Shown piece by piece: positions 17,698 through 26,200 of a stretch of DNA of 64,000 bases (its first letter is position 1; each line of letters begins with the position of its first letter). Position numbers and translations under genes: made by a program. Origin of the DNA: Dokdonella_A sp049583635 (GTDB taxonomy: Bacteria; Pseudomonadota; Gammaproteobacteria; Xanthomonadales; Rhodanobacteraceae); contig JBAUWF010000034.1 in NCBI GenBank assembly GCA_049583635.1, forward strand, positions 7,156 through 71,155, read 5' to 3'. The notes beneath the pieces were generated by a model. It saw nothing but the letters and a program-made list of their open reading frames with translations. It was not told the DNA's origin and did not search any database.

Positions 17698-18837
17698 TCA
17701 ATCCATTTGAGCCGCCAATGCGGCCAGCGCCGGCTCGGCTTGCTGCATGCAATCGAGTCGCTTCGCCACGCGCTCGAGGCGCCCGGCCAGAGCGTTCGCA
17801 TCGCGCGCGCAAAGGGTGGCGTGCCCGACCTTGCGTCCGGCCCGTGACTGTTTGCCATAGTCGTGCCAGTGCGTATCCGCCTCGATCAGTGCCGCCTGCG
17901 CATCCGGTAGTTCACCGATCCAGTTCAGCATGACGCTGTAACCGCGCGCCGAAGTATCGCCGAGCGGCAACCCGGCGACCGCGCGCACATGGTTCTCGAA
18001 CTGGCTGCACACGGCGCCCTCGATAGTCCAGTGCGCCGAGTTGTGCACACGGGGGGCCATCTCGTTGCCGAGCAACCGGTCACCATCGACGAAGAGTTCC
18101 AGCGCGAACGTGCCGACATAGTCAAGCCTTTCGGCCAACCGCCGCGCATGTGCGACGGCCTCGCGCTCGAGTTCGTGGGCGCCGGTCACCAGCGGCAGGC
18201 TGATCGACAGCACGCCGTTGGCGTGCCAGTTGCGGGTCAACGGGTAATGACGGAACTCGCCGTCGCGCGAGCGCACCGCGATCACCGACACTTCGCGTTG
18301 AAACCGGATGAACGCTTCGAGTATCGACGGCGCGCCGCCGAGCGCAGCCCACGCGGCATCGATATCCTCGACCCCCTGCAGCAAGAATTGACCTTTGCCG
18401 TCGTAGCCAAGGCGTCGGGTCTTCAATACCGCCGGCGTACCCAGCTCGCGCAGTGCGCGCTCGAGATCCGCGCGATCGTCGATCGCCATGTGACGCGCCG
18501 TGTCTAGCCCAATCTCCCGAAACAGGGTTTTCTCGGCCAGGCGGTCCTGGGCTACGGCAAGTGCATTCGGGTTTGGAAACACGCGGGTGTGGCCAGTCAA
18601 TCGGTGCGCCACGTCCGCGGGCACATTTTCGAAATCAAAAGTGGCGACATCAATGCGCCGCGCGAACGCATCGAGTGCGGCCCGATCGTGCCAGTCGGCG
18701 GTAATCAGCGGGGCAACCTGTCCAGCACACGCATCCTCAACAGCATCGACGATGAGAAACCGCTGTCCGAGCGGCGCGCCGGCAATGGCGAGCATGCGTG
18801 CAAGTTGACCACCTCCAAGAATCCCGATCGTGCTCAT
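17698..18837 (-). CDS. purK: N5-carboxyaminoimidazole ribonucleotide synthase
   Basis: A 379-residue ATP-grasp enzyme of purine synthesis that carboxylates AIR to N5-CAIR. Seen: N-terminal GILGGGQLARML nucleotide-binding loop, DFENVP, ATP-grasp K in TPAVLKTRRLGYDGKGQ, and the catalytic-region NEMAPRVHNSAHWT. It lies 20 bp after purE, the usual purEK pair; PurE converts its product. Confidence 0.97.
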   Translation of the reverse strand: MSTIGILGGGQLARMLAIAGAPLGQRFLIVDAVEDACAGQVAPLITADWHDRAALDAFARRIDVATFDFENVPADVAHRLTGHTRVFPNPNALAVAQDRLAEKTLFREIGLDTARHMAIDDRADLERALRELGTPAVLKTRRLGYDGKGQFLLQGVEDIDAAWAALGGAPSILEAFIRFQREVSVIAVRSRDGEFRHYPLTRNWHANGVLSISLPLVTGAHELEREAVAHARRLAERLDYVGTFALELFVDGDRLLGNEMAPRVHNSAHWTIEGAVCSQFENHVRAVAGLPLGDTSARGYSVMLNWIGELPDAQAALIEADTHWHDYGKQSRAGRKVGHATLCARDANALAGRLERVAKRLDCMQQAEPALAALAAQMD

Positions 18838-18857
18838 CGCCCCTGCCCTGCCGCAAG

Positions 18858-19367
18858 CTAGCCTTGCCGCGGGTCGGGATGTTCCAGCACCGCCTCGGTC
18901 TGAGCCTGACGATAGGCCGCAAGGCGCGATGCCAATTCCTCATCGTCGAGCGCCAGAATCGCAGCGCTCAGCAAAGCGGCATTGACGGCGCCGGCGCGCC
19001 CGACCGCCAAGGTCGCCACCGGGATGCCGGCCGGCATCTGCACAATCGACAGCAGCGAATCGAGTCCGCTGAACGCAGACGACGGCACCGGTACGCCAAG
19101 CACCGGCAACGTGGTTTTTGCGGCCAGCATGCCCGGCAAATGCGCCGCCCCGCCGGCGCCGGCGATGATGATCCTGAGCCCGCGCGCCGCCACCTGCTCG
19201 GCGTATTGAAACATCAGGTCGGGCGTGCGGTGCGCGGACACGACGCGCTCTTCGTGCTTCACGCGCAGTGTATCGAGCGTCGCGGCGGAGTGTTGCAACG
19301 TGTCCCAGTCCGAGCGCGAACCCATCACGATGCCGACCAGCGGACGTCCGGTATTGTGTTCGGTCAT
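18858..19367 (-). CDS. purE: N5-carboxyaminoimidazole ribonucleotide mutase
   Basis: A 169-residue class I PurE. Seen: GIVMGSRSDWDTLQH, the SAHRTPD loop with the catalytic His, AGAGGAAHLPGM, and TTLPVLGVPVP. It moves the carboxyl group of N5-CAIR to C4. First gene of purEK; divergent from the Trm112-like gene, with 83 bp between them for both promoters. Confidence 0.97.
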   Translation of the reverse strand: MTEHNTGRPLVGIVMGSRSDWDTLQHSAATLDTLRVKHEERVVSAHRTPDLMFQYAEQVAARGLRIIIAGAGGAAHLPGMLAAKTTLPVLGVPVPSSAFSGLDSLLSIVQMPAGIPVATLAVGRAGAVNAALLSAAILALDDEELASRLAAYRQAQTEAVLEHPDPRQG

Positions 19368-19450
19368 GTCCCAACCGTTGAAAAACCGTTATTGTACGCA
19401 CAAAGCGACCCATGATTCAGGAACGCCGCTCAATCCCGAAGACATCCGCG

Positions 19451-19720
19451 ATGGACAAACGCCTGCTCGAGATTCTTTGCTGCCCGATGACCAAGGTCCC
19501 AGTGCGACCACTCACGCGGATCGAACTCGAAGCGCTCAATCAAGCGATCGCGCACGGCACCGTGTGCAATGGCGCCGGGCGCAAGCTGGACCGGGGCATA
19601 GGTGCCGGCCTTGTCACGCGCGACGGCAAGACCGTTTACCGCATCGAAGACGATATTCCCGTCATGCTGGCCGACGAGGCCATTGCGAGTACCCAAGTCG
19701 ACGGTTTCTCCGGTATCTGA
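19451..19720 (+). CDS. Trm112-family protein (YcaR-like)
   Basis: An 89-residue protein starting MDKRLLEILCCPMTKVPVRP, the Trm112 N-terminal signature, and ending with the core motif LVTRDGKTVYRIEDDIPVML. It is longer than the 60-residue YcaR of E. coli because of an insert (about residues 22-52); similar extended forms are known from xanthomonads. The CC pair is kept, but the second zinc-knuckle cysteines are missing. Bacterial members lack a proven role; eukaryotic Trm112 activates methyltransferases. Confidence 0.88.
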   Translation: MDKRLLEILCCPMTKVPVRPLTRIELEALNQAIAHGTVCNGAGRKLDRGIGAGLVTRDGKTVYRIEDDIPVMLADEAIASTQVDGFSGI

Positions 19721-20046
19721 CGCTCGATGCGGCGGCGTCATCAGAACCAGTTCACGCGGCCAATGTTTCAAACTGAATTTTTGGCAACGCCAAACCTGCA
19801 CGCTTTGCGGCCATGGCGCACCGAGCCGGAGCGGATGTGCTTGATTTGGAATGTTTTTACGTCAACCTGACTGCGGGCTGCGACGCTCGAGGGACATGCA
19901 CCAGCGGCCCATGCCGTCCGCGCTCGCAATTGGCACTTGGCGAACGCCAGACAACACTGCTACCTTGAACGCAATACCCCGCATTTCATCGTACCGATTC
20001 GCAAGCGATTGAACTGCATCCTCGAATCAAATCGGGCGAGGCAATC
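19721..20046. other. intergenic region upstream of the DUF1631 gene
   Basis: About 326 bp between two plus-strand genes. Only short frames without initiation signals or family resemblance occur, and base composition is slightly richer in A/T than the flanking genes. It probably holds the promoter of the DUF1631-nadC unit; no RNA gene or repeat was recognised. Confidence 0.45.
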
Positions 20047-22476
20047 ATGAATCCATCCGGCGAAGCACCCAAGGTCGTCGATCTTCAAGAGCATCTGACC
20101 GCACAGGTGGACGCTGGCGATCGACTCGGCGAACTGCTGCGTAAAGTCCGCAACGCTGCGCAGAATCGTCTGAGCAGCCTGGTCAGCACGTTGTTCGAGA
20201 ATGTCGACGACGCGCTTTTCGATCTGGCCGAAAAAGCCGAAAGCAACGCGGTCCAGACGCGTTTTTTCGATGGCATGCGCGAAATACGCAAGAAACGCCA
20301 ACTGGTAGAACGTCGCTTTCACGAACAGGTCGTGCGAACGTTTGCGGCTTTTGCCGTCGGTGAACTCAAGCCGGTCAACCCCGAGCCGACCTTTTCCGGT
20401 AACGCGCGTCTGGCCTTGGTCGACGACCGGGAACTGGAAGAATCGCTTGCCGTGTCGAGCATGGTCAGCAAGACCGAAAGCCGCCTGTTGCGCGGCTTGT
20501 ATCAGGCCAATCAGCGACTCGCCGTAATTGTCGGCGGCACCCGTGTCGACAACGCGACCAATCCGATCGGCCCGGCCATGCTCTGCCAAGGATTCCGCAA
20601 GGCGGTCAGCGAGTTTGATCTCGCCATCCAGGTCAAGTTGATTATCTACAAGCTGTTCGATCGCTATGTGCTGGCCGGACTCGATGCGCTTTACGATGAA
20701 GTCAACGGAGAGTTGATCCGCGCCGGTGTGTTGCCGCAAATCCGGCATCGTGTACCGCACGGGAGCCATGCCCAGCCGGCGTTGGCCCGTGGCAGCGCAC
20801 ACTCCGCATCGTCCGGTTCGGACGCACAAGCACACGACGAATCAGACGCTCGCAACGACGCGACAACCAGCGAATTGCAGGTGGAGCTTTACAACACCGT
20901 ATGTTCGCTGCTGGCTCGACGTCACGAATCACCGGCGTACGCGCCACGCAATCCGGGCCAATACGCTCGCGGCGCGGCCGCGGGCGATGATGATTCGTGG
21001 CTGAGTCCCACCACCCTGTTGAGCGCACTGAATGTCCTGCAGGGACAGGCCAGATCGACCTCTGAGCCGCTGGTCGCCGGCAACGCCGAGATTGTCCTGC
21101 AACTCAAGCGCGAACTGTATGAAGAGGCGCGTCGTTTCGACGGCAGGGCCAAGGCCGCGCGCGCGTCGGCGGCTGACGAGGACACCATCGATCTGGTTGG
21201 AATGCTGTTCGAGTACATTCTGCAGGATCGCAATCTGCCGGCGCAGATTCAGGCCTTGCTCGGACGGTTGCAGATTCCGTATCTCAAGGTCGCGATCGTC
21301 GACAAGCACCTGTTCGCGCAAAAGAGCCATCCTGCTCGGCAACTGCTTGATCTGCTGGCAGAGGCCGGGCTCGGTTGGTCGGAGGAAGCGGATGCCGATC
21401 ACCGTCTGATCGAACGCATCAAGCAGTCGGTCACGGTGATTCTGCGCAATTTCGATGACGACGTAAGCGTGTTCGAAAGCGAGCTGTCCGCGTTCGGGGA
21501 ATTCATGGACCGGCATCGCCGCCGTTCCAGGGTGGCCGAGCAACGCGCATCGGAAACCGCTCGCGGGCGCGAAAAACTGCACGCCGCGCGACACACCGTC
21601 GCACGCGAGATCGTGCAGTGCATCGGCGAGCGCCAACTGCCTGCGGTAGTGCGGGCGGTGCTCGCCCGCCCATGGGCGAATTATCTGGTTCTCACCCTGC
21701 TTCGCAACGGCTTGGGGTCGGAGGAATGGAACAGTGGATTGCACTTCGCCGCACAGTTCGTATGGAGCGCGTTGCCGAAAACAACTGACTCCGATCGCGC
21801 GCGACTGCGTGAACTGCTCCCGTGGGTCGAGGAAACGCTGCGGCACGGCTTGATTACCGTCGCCTATCAGGACAATGACCTGATCAGGCTGATGCAGCAG
21901 TTGTCGCACCTGTATCGACAATTGCTCGGCGATGAGTCCATAACGCTAGGGCCGTCGACGCAAACCGGTGGCGAGGCCGGCTCCATCAAGGCGCTGAACA
22001 CGGAGTCGCCAGCCGCCGATGGCGACCGGCCGGGCGACACTTCGGTCAGCGCCAGTATCGACGACCTGCCGACGATCGATGGCGCAATCGAGGAAATAAT
22101 CCTCGCCAGCGCATCCGCCGAGCAGGAAGGTCCGATCGACAGCAACGAGCCGGAAGATGAATTTCTGCAAAGCGCCCGCGCCATGAAGGTAGGTACTTGG
22201 CTCGAGTTCGTTGACGAGGCGGGTAATCGTGAACGCGCCAAGCTGTCATGGATCAGCCCGATCAGTTCGAGATATCTGTTCGTAAATCGACGCGGCCTGA
22301 AAATCTGCGACAAGACCGTCTATGCGCTGGCCGCGGAACTGCGCTGCGGAGCGAGCACGATTCTTGCCGACGTGCCGCTGTTCGACCGTGCACTCGGCGC
22401 AATCGTCGAGCGCCTGCGTCAGGCACATGCGGACGGCAAGAGCAATCCGCCGCCGGCCCCGTCGCCGACCGGTTGA
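20047..22476 (+). CDS. DUF1631 domain-containing protein
   Basis: 809 residues, the normal size for this proteobacterial family of unknown function. The long alpha-helical body (about 1-680) has conserved-looking stretches such as NPIGPAMLCQGFRKA, LYDEVNGELIRAGVLP and the S-L-L segment WLSPTTLLSALNVLQ. A loose acidic linker (680-720) follows. The C-terminal domain W-L-E-F..R-A-K-L-S-W-I-S..Y-L-F-V-N-R-x-G has the look of a PilZ-like beta-barrel. No signal peptide or membrane segment, so cytoplasmic. The stop overlaps the likely TTG start of nadC. Members in some gammaproteobacteria are discussed with cyclic-di-GMP; that is not shown here. Confidence 0.85.
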   Translation: MNPSGEAPKVVDLQEHLTAQVDAGDRLGELLRKVRNAAQNRLSSLVSTLFENVDDALFDLAEKAESNAVQTRFFDGMREIRKKRQLVERRFHEQVVRTFAAFAVGELKPVNPEPTFSGNARLALVDDRELEESLAVSSMVSKTESRLLRGLYQANQRLAVIVGGTRVDNATNPIGPAMLCQGFRKAVSEFDLAIQVKLIIYKLFDRYVLAGLDALYDEVNGELIRAGVLPQIRHRVPHGSHAQPALARGSAHSASSGSDAQAHDESDARNDATTSELQVELYNTVCSLLARRHESPAYAPRNPGQYARGAAAGDDDSWLSPTTLLSALNVLQGQARSTSEPLVAGNAEIVLQLKRELYEEARRFDGRAKAARASAADEDTIDLVGMLFEYILQDRNLPAQIQALLGRLQIPYLKVAIVDKHLFAQKSHPARQLLDLLAEAGLGWSEEADADHRLIERIKQSVTVILRNFDDDVSVFESELSAFGEFMDRHRRRSRVAEQRASETARGREKLHAARHTVAREIVQCIGERQLPAVVRAVLARPWANYLVLTLLRNGLGSEEWNSGLHFAAQFVWSALPKTTDSDRARLRELLPWVEETLRHGLITVAYQDNDLIRLMQQLSHLYRQLLGDESITLGPSTQTGGEAGSIKALNTESPAADGDRPGDTSVSASIDDLPTIDGAIEEIILASASAEQEGPIDSNEPEDEFLQSARAMKVGTWLEFVDEAGNRERAKLSWISPISSRYLFVNRRGLKICDKTVYALAAELRCGASTILADVPLFDRALGAIVERLRQAHADGKSNPPPAPSPTG

Positions 22477-23384
22477 CCGAAACCTTGTCGGGTCAGGTCG
22501 ATTGTCCCGCGCCGCCGGAAGCAACCGGTTGCGCGCAGCCAATCCGGCACGTCGCTGCGGCGACTGTCCGGCGCGATGTGCAACGCGCACTGGACGAGGA
22601 CATCGGCAGCGGCGATCTCACCGCCGATCTGCTGTCGCCCGAATGTAAGGCGCATGCCCAGCTGATTACCCGCGAAGAAGCCGTGCTGTGCGGGGCGGCA
22701 TGGTTCACGGAATGCTTCGCGCAAGTCGACGCCAGCGTGTGCATCGACTGGAAAGCCGCAGAGGCAACTCGGGTCGCGGCCGGGTCACTGCTCTGCCGCA
22801 TTCAGGGGCCGGCGCGCGCGCTCGTTACTGCGGAGAGGACCGCTCTCAACTTTCTGCAAACCTTGTCCGCAACCGCAACGGTTGCGGAACGCTACGTGAG
22901 GGCCGTGCGCGGGACCCGCGCAACCATCCTCGATACCCGCAAGACCATCCCTGGCTTGCGCGAAGCACAGAAATACGCAGTGCGTGTCGGCGGCGCGACC
23001 AACCATCGCATGGGACTGCACGATGCGGTACTGATCAAGGAAAACCATATTGCGGCGATGGGCTCCGTAAGTGCAGCTGTCGCTCGCGCACGCGCGCTGC
23101 ACCCGGGAGTGCCGGTCGAGACGGAGGTCGAGAGCTTTGCAGAATTACGCGAGGCGCTGGAAGCCGGAACCGATCGCATCCTGCTCGACGAGTTCGAACT
23201 TGATGACCTGGCGCGCGCCGTGAGGGAGGTAGCCGGCCGGATACCACTGGAAGTGTCGGGAAGTGTCGGGCTAGAGCGCGTGCGCGCAATCGCCGAAACC
23301 GGCGTCGACTTCATCTCCGTCGGCTCGCTGACCAAACATATCCATGCAGTCGATCTGTCCATGCGCATCGAGCTGATCGACTAG
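22473..23384 (+). CDS. nadC: nicotinate-nucleotide diphosphorylase (carboxylating)
   Basis: Quinolinate phosphoribosyltransferase of de novo NAD synthesis; about 303 residues from TTG 22473. Seen: ALDEDIGSGDLTA at the N-terminus, ERTALNFLQTLSATAT, RATILDTRKTIPGLREAQKYAV with the PRPP/QA-binding Arg and Lys, NHRMGLHDAVLIKENHI, and SGSVGLERVRAIAETGVDFISVGSLTKH. The first in-frame ATG (22248) lies deep inside the DUF1631 gene, so a TTG overlapping that stop (TTGA) is the simplest start. TTG 22485 is another option. Confidence 0.93.
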   Translation: MTETLSGQVDCPAPPEATGCAQPIRHVAAATVRRDVQRALDEDIGSGDLTADLLSPECKAHAQLITREEAVLCGAAWFTECFAQVDASVCIDWKAAEATRVAAGSLLCRIQGPARALVTAERTALNFLQTLSATATVAERYVRAVRGTRATILDTRKTIPGLREAQKYAVRVGGATNHRMGLHDAVLIKENHIAAMGSVSAAVARARALHPGVPVETEVESFAELREALEAGTDRILLDEFELDDLARAVREVAGRIPLEVSGSVGLERVRAIAETGVDFISVGSLTKHIHAVDLSMRIELID

Positions 23385-23435
23385 CGACCCGCTCGCCCCG
23401 GCGGCAAGCCGGGGCACTGGCTTGGTTGGCTGGCC

Positions 23436-23633
23436 TCTCGCTTCTTTCGCCTTTAGCAATGCCGTCGCAAGGGTTCCGCTCGCCTCTGCGACGAGCGTGC
23501 CGCCCCGCGGGCTTTTCCGACCGCCACTCACCGCCGCCAACGGGACCCGAGAGCAACAGTTTTCGTGCCGTACGCGGTGTCGAGCGTCGCAGCCGCCAGC
23601 GGAAAACCCTGAAGGGCGCCGGCAACCGGCGCC
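23436..23633 (+). repeat. dispersed intergenic repeat, copy A
   Basis: A non-coding block in the 313-bp space between the convergent nadC and FHA genes. It contains the core GGTTCCGCTCGCCTC followed by an inverted half, a GGGCTTTTCCGACCGCCA segment, GCCGTACGCGGTGTCGAGC, and a perfect 8-bp hairpin (23615-23633). The same ordered segments recur, reverse-complemented, at 60803-61080. It could act as a bidirectional terminator or as REP-like debris. Confidence 0.75.
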
Positions 23634-23697
23634 TCCGGCGAGCGCAACAAGCGCGACCGCATCACCAGGGGCCAGAGAAGCGAAATGGAAACCGTCC

Positions 23698-24498
23698 CTA
23701 GAGCCAGTGCAGCAGCCCATACACAGTGACCGCGATCACCACGACAATAGCCACGATCACCGCCATGCGCGCATAGCCGGCGCCGACGGAGACCGCCGGT
23801 GGTAGTGCGTCGAGGACGTGTGCGCCGGCAGCTTGCCGACGCACGTTCCCTGCAGTCGACGCCAACAGAAATCGGACGGTGTCCAGGCGCAACTCGTCAC
23901 CGGGCCTGAGCAACCCGCTTTGCACGCGCTTGTCATTGATATAGGTGCCGTTGGCCGACCCCAGATCCTCCACCGCAACGCCATCCATGCCGGCGCTCAA
24001 ACGCACATGACGACGCGAAATTTCTTCGCTCGGCACCGTGATGTCGCAAGCGCTCTGGCGCCCGATTATCACGCTGCCGACAATGTTGAAACGCTTGCCG
24101 AAGGTACTGCCGGAAACGCCGCGTAGGGCATACCCTGGCAGCGCCGACCGGATCCGGGTGCGGTCGTCGGCATCGGTCGCGGACTCCCGGCCGGGCGAAG
24201 ATCGCGGTTTGGCTTCGGCCGTTGCGACGACCCGGCATCCGACGCTACCCAAGCGCAGCAGATCGCCTGCGTTGAGTGCAGCTTCACCGTCGACGCGCTG
24301 ACCGTTCAGCACAACCGGCGCATCGCCGTCGAGCGCGCGCACGCGCGCCTGACCGACACCACACTCGATCTCGGCATGGTGCGCTGCCAGCCCCGGGGCG
24401 CCGAGCCGTAACTCGCAATCACGCGCCGTGCCGACGCGGGTGATACCTTCGAGCAACGCAAACGACGCATGCTCGCGATCTGGAAAGATCAGCTTCAT
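23698..24498 (-). CDS. tandem FHA-domain protein with C-terminal membrane anchor
   Basis: 266 residues. FHA domain 1 is about residues 1-90 (TRVGTARDCELRLG..AAHHAEI). FHA domain 2 is about 135-220, with the classic GRQSACDI, SRRHVRLS and GSANGTYIND motifs for phosphothreonine binding. A single C-terminal membrane helix (last 22 residues) follows a short linker, making it tail-anchored with cytoplasmic FHA domains. The start was chosen at MKLIFPDREH because GGAGG lies seven bases before it. Domain 1 lacks the SRRH and NG signature residues and may not bind phosphopeptide. No kinase or phosphatase gene is adjacent, so its partner is unknown. Confidence 0.87.
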   Translation of the reverse strand: MKLIFPDREHASFALLEGITRVGTARDCELRLGAPGLAAHHAEIECGVGQARVRALDGDAPVVLNGQRVDGEAALNAGDLLRLGSVGCRVVATAEAKPRSSPGRESATDADDRTRIRSALPGYALRGVSGSTFGKRFNIVGSVIIGRQSACDITVPSEEISRRHVRLSAGMDGVAVEDLGSANGTYINDKRVQSGLLRPGDELRLDTVRFLLASTAGNVRRQAAGAHVLDALPPAVSVGAGYARMAVIVAIVVVIAVTVYGLLHWL

Positions 24499-24643
24499 TG
24501 TCCCTCCCCTGCCGGCAAATGCCGGACTTGTCCGTCCCGTCACCCAAGGGAATTGTAGCCAATCGAGGGGAATCGGGCGCTTGGTGCAGCAACCGCGCGG
24601 GACCGTGCTTGTGCCGCATGGTCGGGTTGGTCACACTGGTGCC

Positions 24644-25009
24644 GTGCTCGGACCCTGGATCTGCCTGCTGCTGATCGCAGCCGCCGTTTGTTTGTGGATG
24701 GCGGCATTGCGCGCGCGCGAGTTGGCGGTCCACTTCGGCCACGCGTTGTGCCGTCGGGCCGGCGTGCAGCTACTCGACCAGAGTGTGTCGTTGCAGCGAC
24801 TGCGACTGCGCCTTGTCAAAGGACGATTACATTGTTGCCGACGCTACGGTTTCGAACTCAGCGTGAACGGCAATGACCGCCACCGCGGATATCTGGATCT
24901 GCGAGGCGGGCATCTGGAAACCTGGAGCCTGCCATGGCTGGCGGACGACGAACCCGAGCCCCCCAAACTAGCTGAGCTGCCATCGCTCGCACCCGGCAGG
25001 TCTATTTGA
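24644..25009 (+). CDS. DUF3301 domain-containing membrane-anchored protein
   Basis: About 121 residues. One N-terminal membrane helix (ICLLLIAAAVCLWMAAL), then the DUF3301 body: RARELA..ALCRRAGVQLLDQSVSLQRLRL, RRYGFELSVNGNDRHRGYLDLRGGHLETWSLP. The function of the family is unknown. No ATG lies near; GTG 24644 precedes the helix, and in-frame GTGs at 24605 and 24611 are alternatives. Its end overlaps the 3' end of the convergent sspB by 8 bp. Confidence 0.8.
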   Translation: MLGPWICLLLIAAAVCLWMAALRARELAVHFGHALCRRAGVQLLDQSVSLQRLRLRLVKGRLHCCRRYGFELSVNGNDRHRGYLDLRGGHLETWSLPWLADDEPEPPKLAELPSLAPGRSI

Positions 25010-25412
25010 CGACGTGCAGGTGTGCGCGCTTTGGGGGGGCTTCGTCGGATTCCGACGCGGCAGGTCCGGGCGGTTCCGGGGGCGACTCGTCCGCGGGAAA
25101 CATCATGCCCTGACCGTTTTCCTTTGCATAGATCGCCAATACTGCGGATATCGGCAGGTCCACAATCTGGCTGACTCCGCCGAAACGGGCATGGCAGCGG
25201 ACGCGATCCGGACCGAGAACGAGTTGGGTCACCGCTCGCGCCGCGATATTAAGGACCACGCGTCCGTCCTTGGTCGCGCCAGCCGGAACCCTCACGGTCG
25301 GAGCCAGTGCATCCACCAGCAGGTAAGGCGTCAGCTCATTGTCCGTAATCCAATCGTACAACGCACGCAACAAATAGGGTCGATTGGACGTCATTGCCGA
25401 TGCTGACATCAT
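25002..25412 (-). CDS. sspB: ClpXP protease specificity-enhancing factor SspB
   Basis: 136 residues. SspB tethers ssrA-tagged proteins to ClpX. Seen: RPYLLRALYDWITDNELTPYLLVDA, VVLNIAARAVTQL, RCHARFGGVSQIVDLPISAVLAIYAKENGQGMMF, then a flexible acidic linker and the C-terminal peptide A-H-L-H-V-V-K, which matches the short ClpX zinc-domain-binding tail of the family. The start at 25412 is one base past the sspA stop; an in-frame ATG at 25394 (MTSNRPYLL) also fits. Operon sspA-sspB. Confidence 0.95.
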   Translation of the reverse strand: MMSASAMTSNRPYLLRALYDWITDNELTPYLLVDALAPTVRVPAGATKDGRVVLNIAARAVTQLVLGPDRVRCHARFGGVSQIVDLPISAVLAIYAKENGQGMMFPADESPPEPPGPAASESDEAPPKRAHLHVVK

Positions 25413-25413
25413 C

Positions 25414-26100
25414 TCAGGGATGCAGCATCTTTTCTTCCGGGGTCAGGCTGCGGGTGAAACCTGGATTGCGGAAGATGCGATCACCATAGTCGTTGATGAC
25501 GGACGCCTCGCGCGGCAATTGCACACCCAGTGCGTCCAGGCGCCAGATCAACGGAGCGAGTGCGCAGTCGGCCAAGCTCATTTCCGGACTGAGAAAGAAT
25601 TTCGAGGCCTTGAATGCCGGAATGTTCTTGAGCAACTCGTCGCGCAACGCCTTGCGCGCCGCATCCGCGCCGCGACCACCCTCATCGATCTCGTCGACCA
25701 GCGTCAGCCAGTCGTTCTCGATGCGCACTACGGCCAGCCGCAGGCGCGCACGCGAGAGCGGATCGACCGGCATCAACGGCGGATGCGGGTAGCGCTCGTC
25801 GAGATATTCGCAGATGACGTTGGTGTCGTACAGGACCAGATCGCGATCGACCAGTGTCGGTACCGAATTGTAGGGATTGAGATCCAGCAGGTCCTCGGGC
25901 GGATCGTCGAGATCCACCGGCACCTGATCGAACACGACACCTTTGGCAGCAAGCACCAGGCGCACCCGATGGCAATGCACGCAGTCGCGCGCCGAATACA
26001 GGGTCAGGACCGTGCGTGAGCGCGGGTTCAACGCAATGCTGGACACGCCTTCCTGCCGGTTGCGGTTTTCGCGCCCGCGGCGCGCTGACAATGCGGTCAT
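25414..26100 (-). CDS. sspA: stringent starvation protein A
   Basis: 228 residues with a glutathione-S-transferase-like fold. SspA binds RNA polymerase and acts as a transcription regulator under starvation; it lacks GST activity in known cases. Seen: TLYSARDCVHCHRVRLVLAAKG, the hinge LDLNPYNSVPTLVDRDLVLYDTNVICEYLDERYPHPPLMP, and SLADCALAPLIWRL. MTALSARRG is preceded by GGAGG; the frame's further 18 upstream residues are not needed. Followed at once by sspB, preceded by petC. Confidence 0.95.
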   Translation of the reverse strand: MTALSARRGRENRNRQEGVSSIALNPRSRTVLTLYSARDCVHCHRVRLVLAAKGVVFDQVPVDLDDPPEDLLDLNPYNSVPTLVDRDLVLYDTNVICEYLDERYPHPPLMPVDPLSRARLRLAVVRIENDWLTLVDEIDEGGRGADAARKALRDELLKNIPAFKASKFFLSPEMSLADCALAPLIWRLDALGVQLPREASVINDYGDRIFRNPGFTRSLTPEEKMLHP

Positions 26101-26200
26101 CCGATTCCCCCCTCCGGCTGCGGCAATCGCCGCAATCGACACAACCGCTGCCAAGGTTGCGTCAACCCTTTGACCTGGCCGGCGATCGCCGCGAATTGTT

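Noticed and set aside
23422..23805. Open frames of 90-130 codons in the nadC-FHA gap
   Set aside because: They lie in the repeat, have no initiation signals, and the same sequence recurs inverted elsewhere in non-coding DNA.
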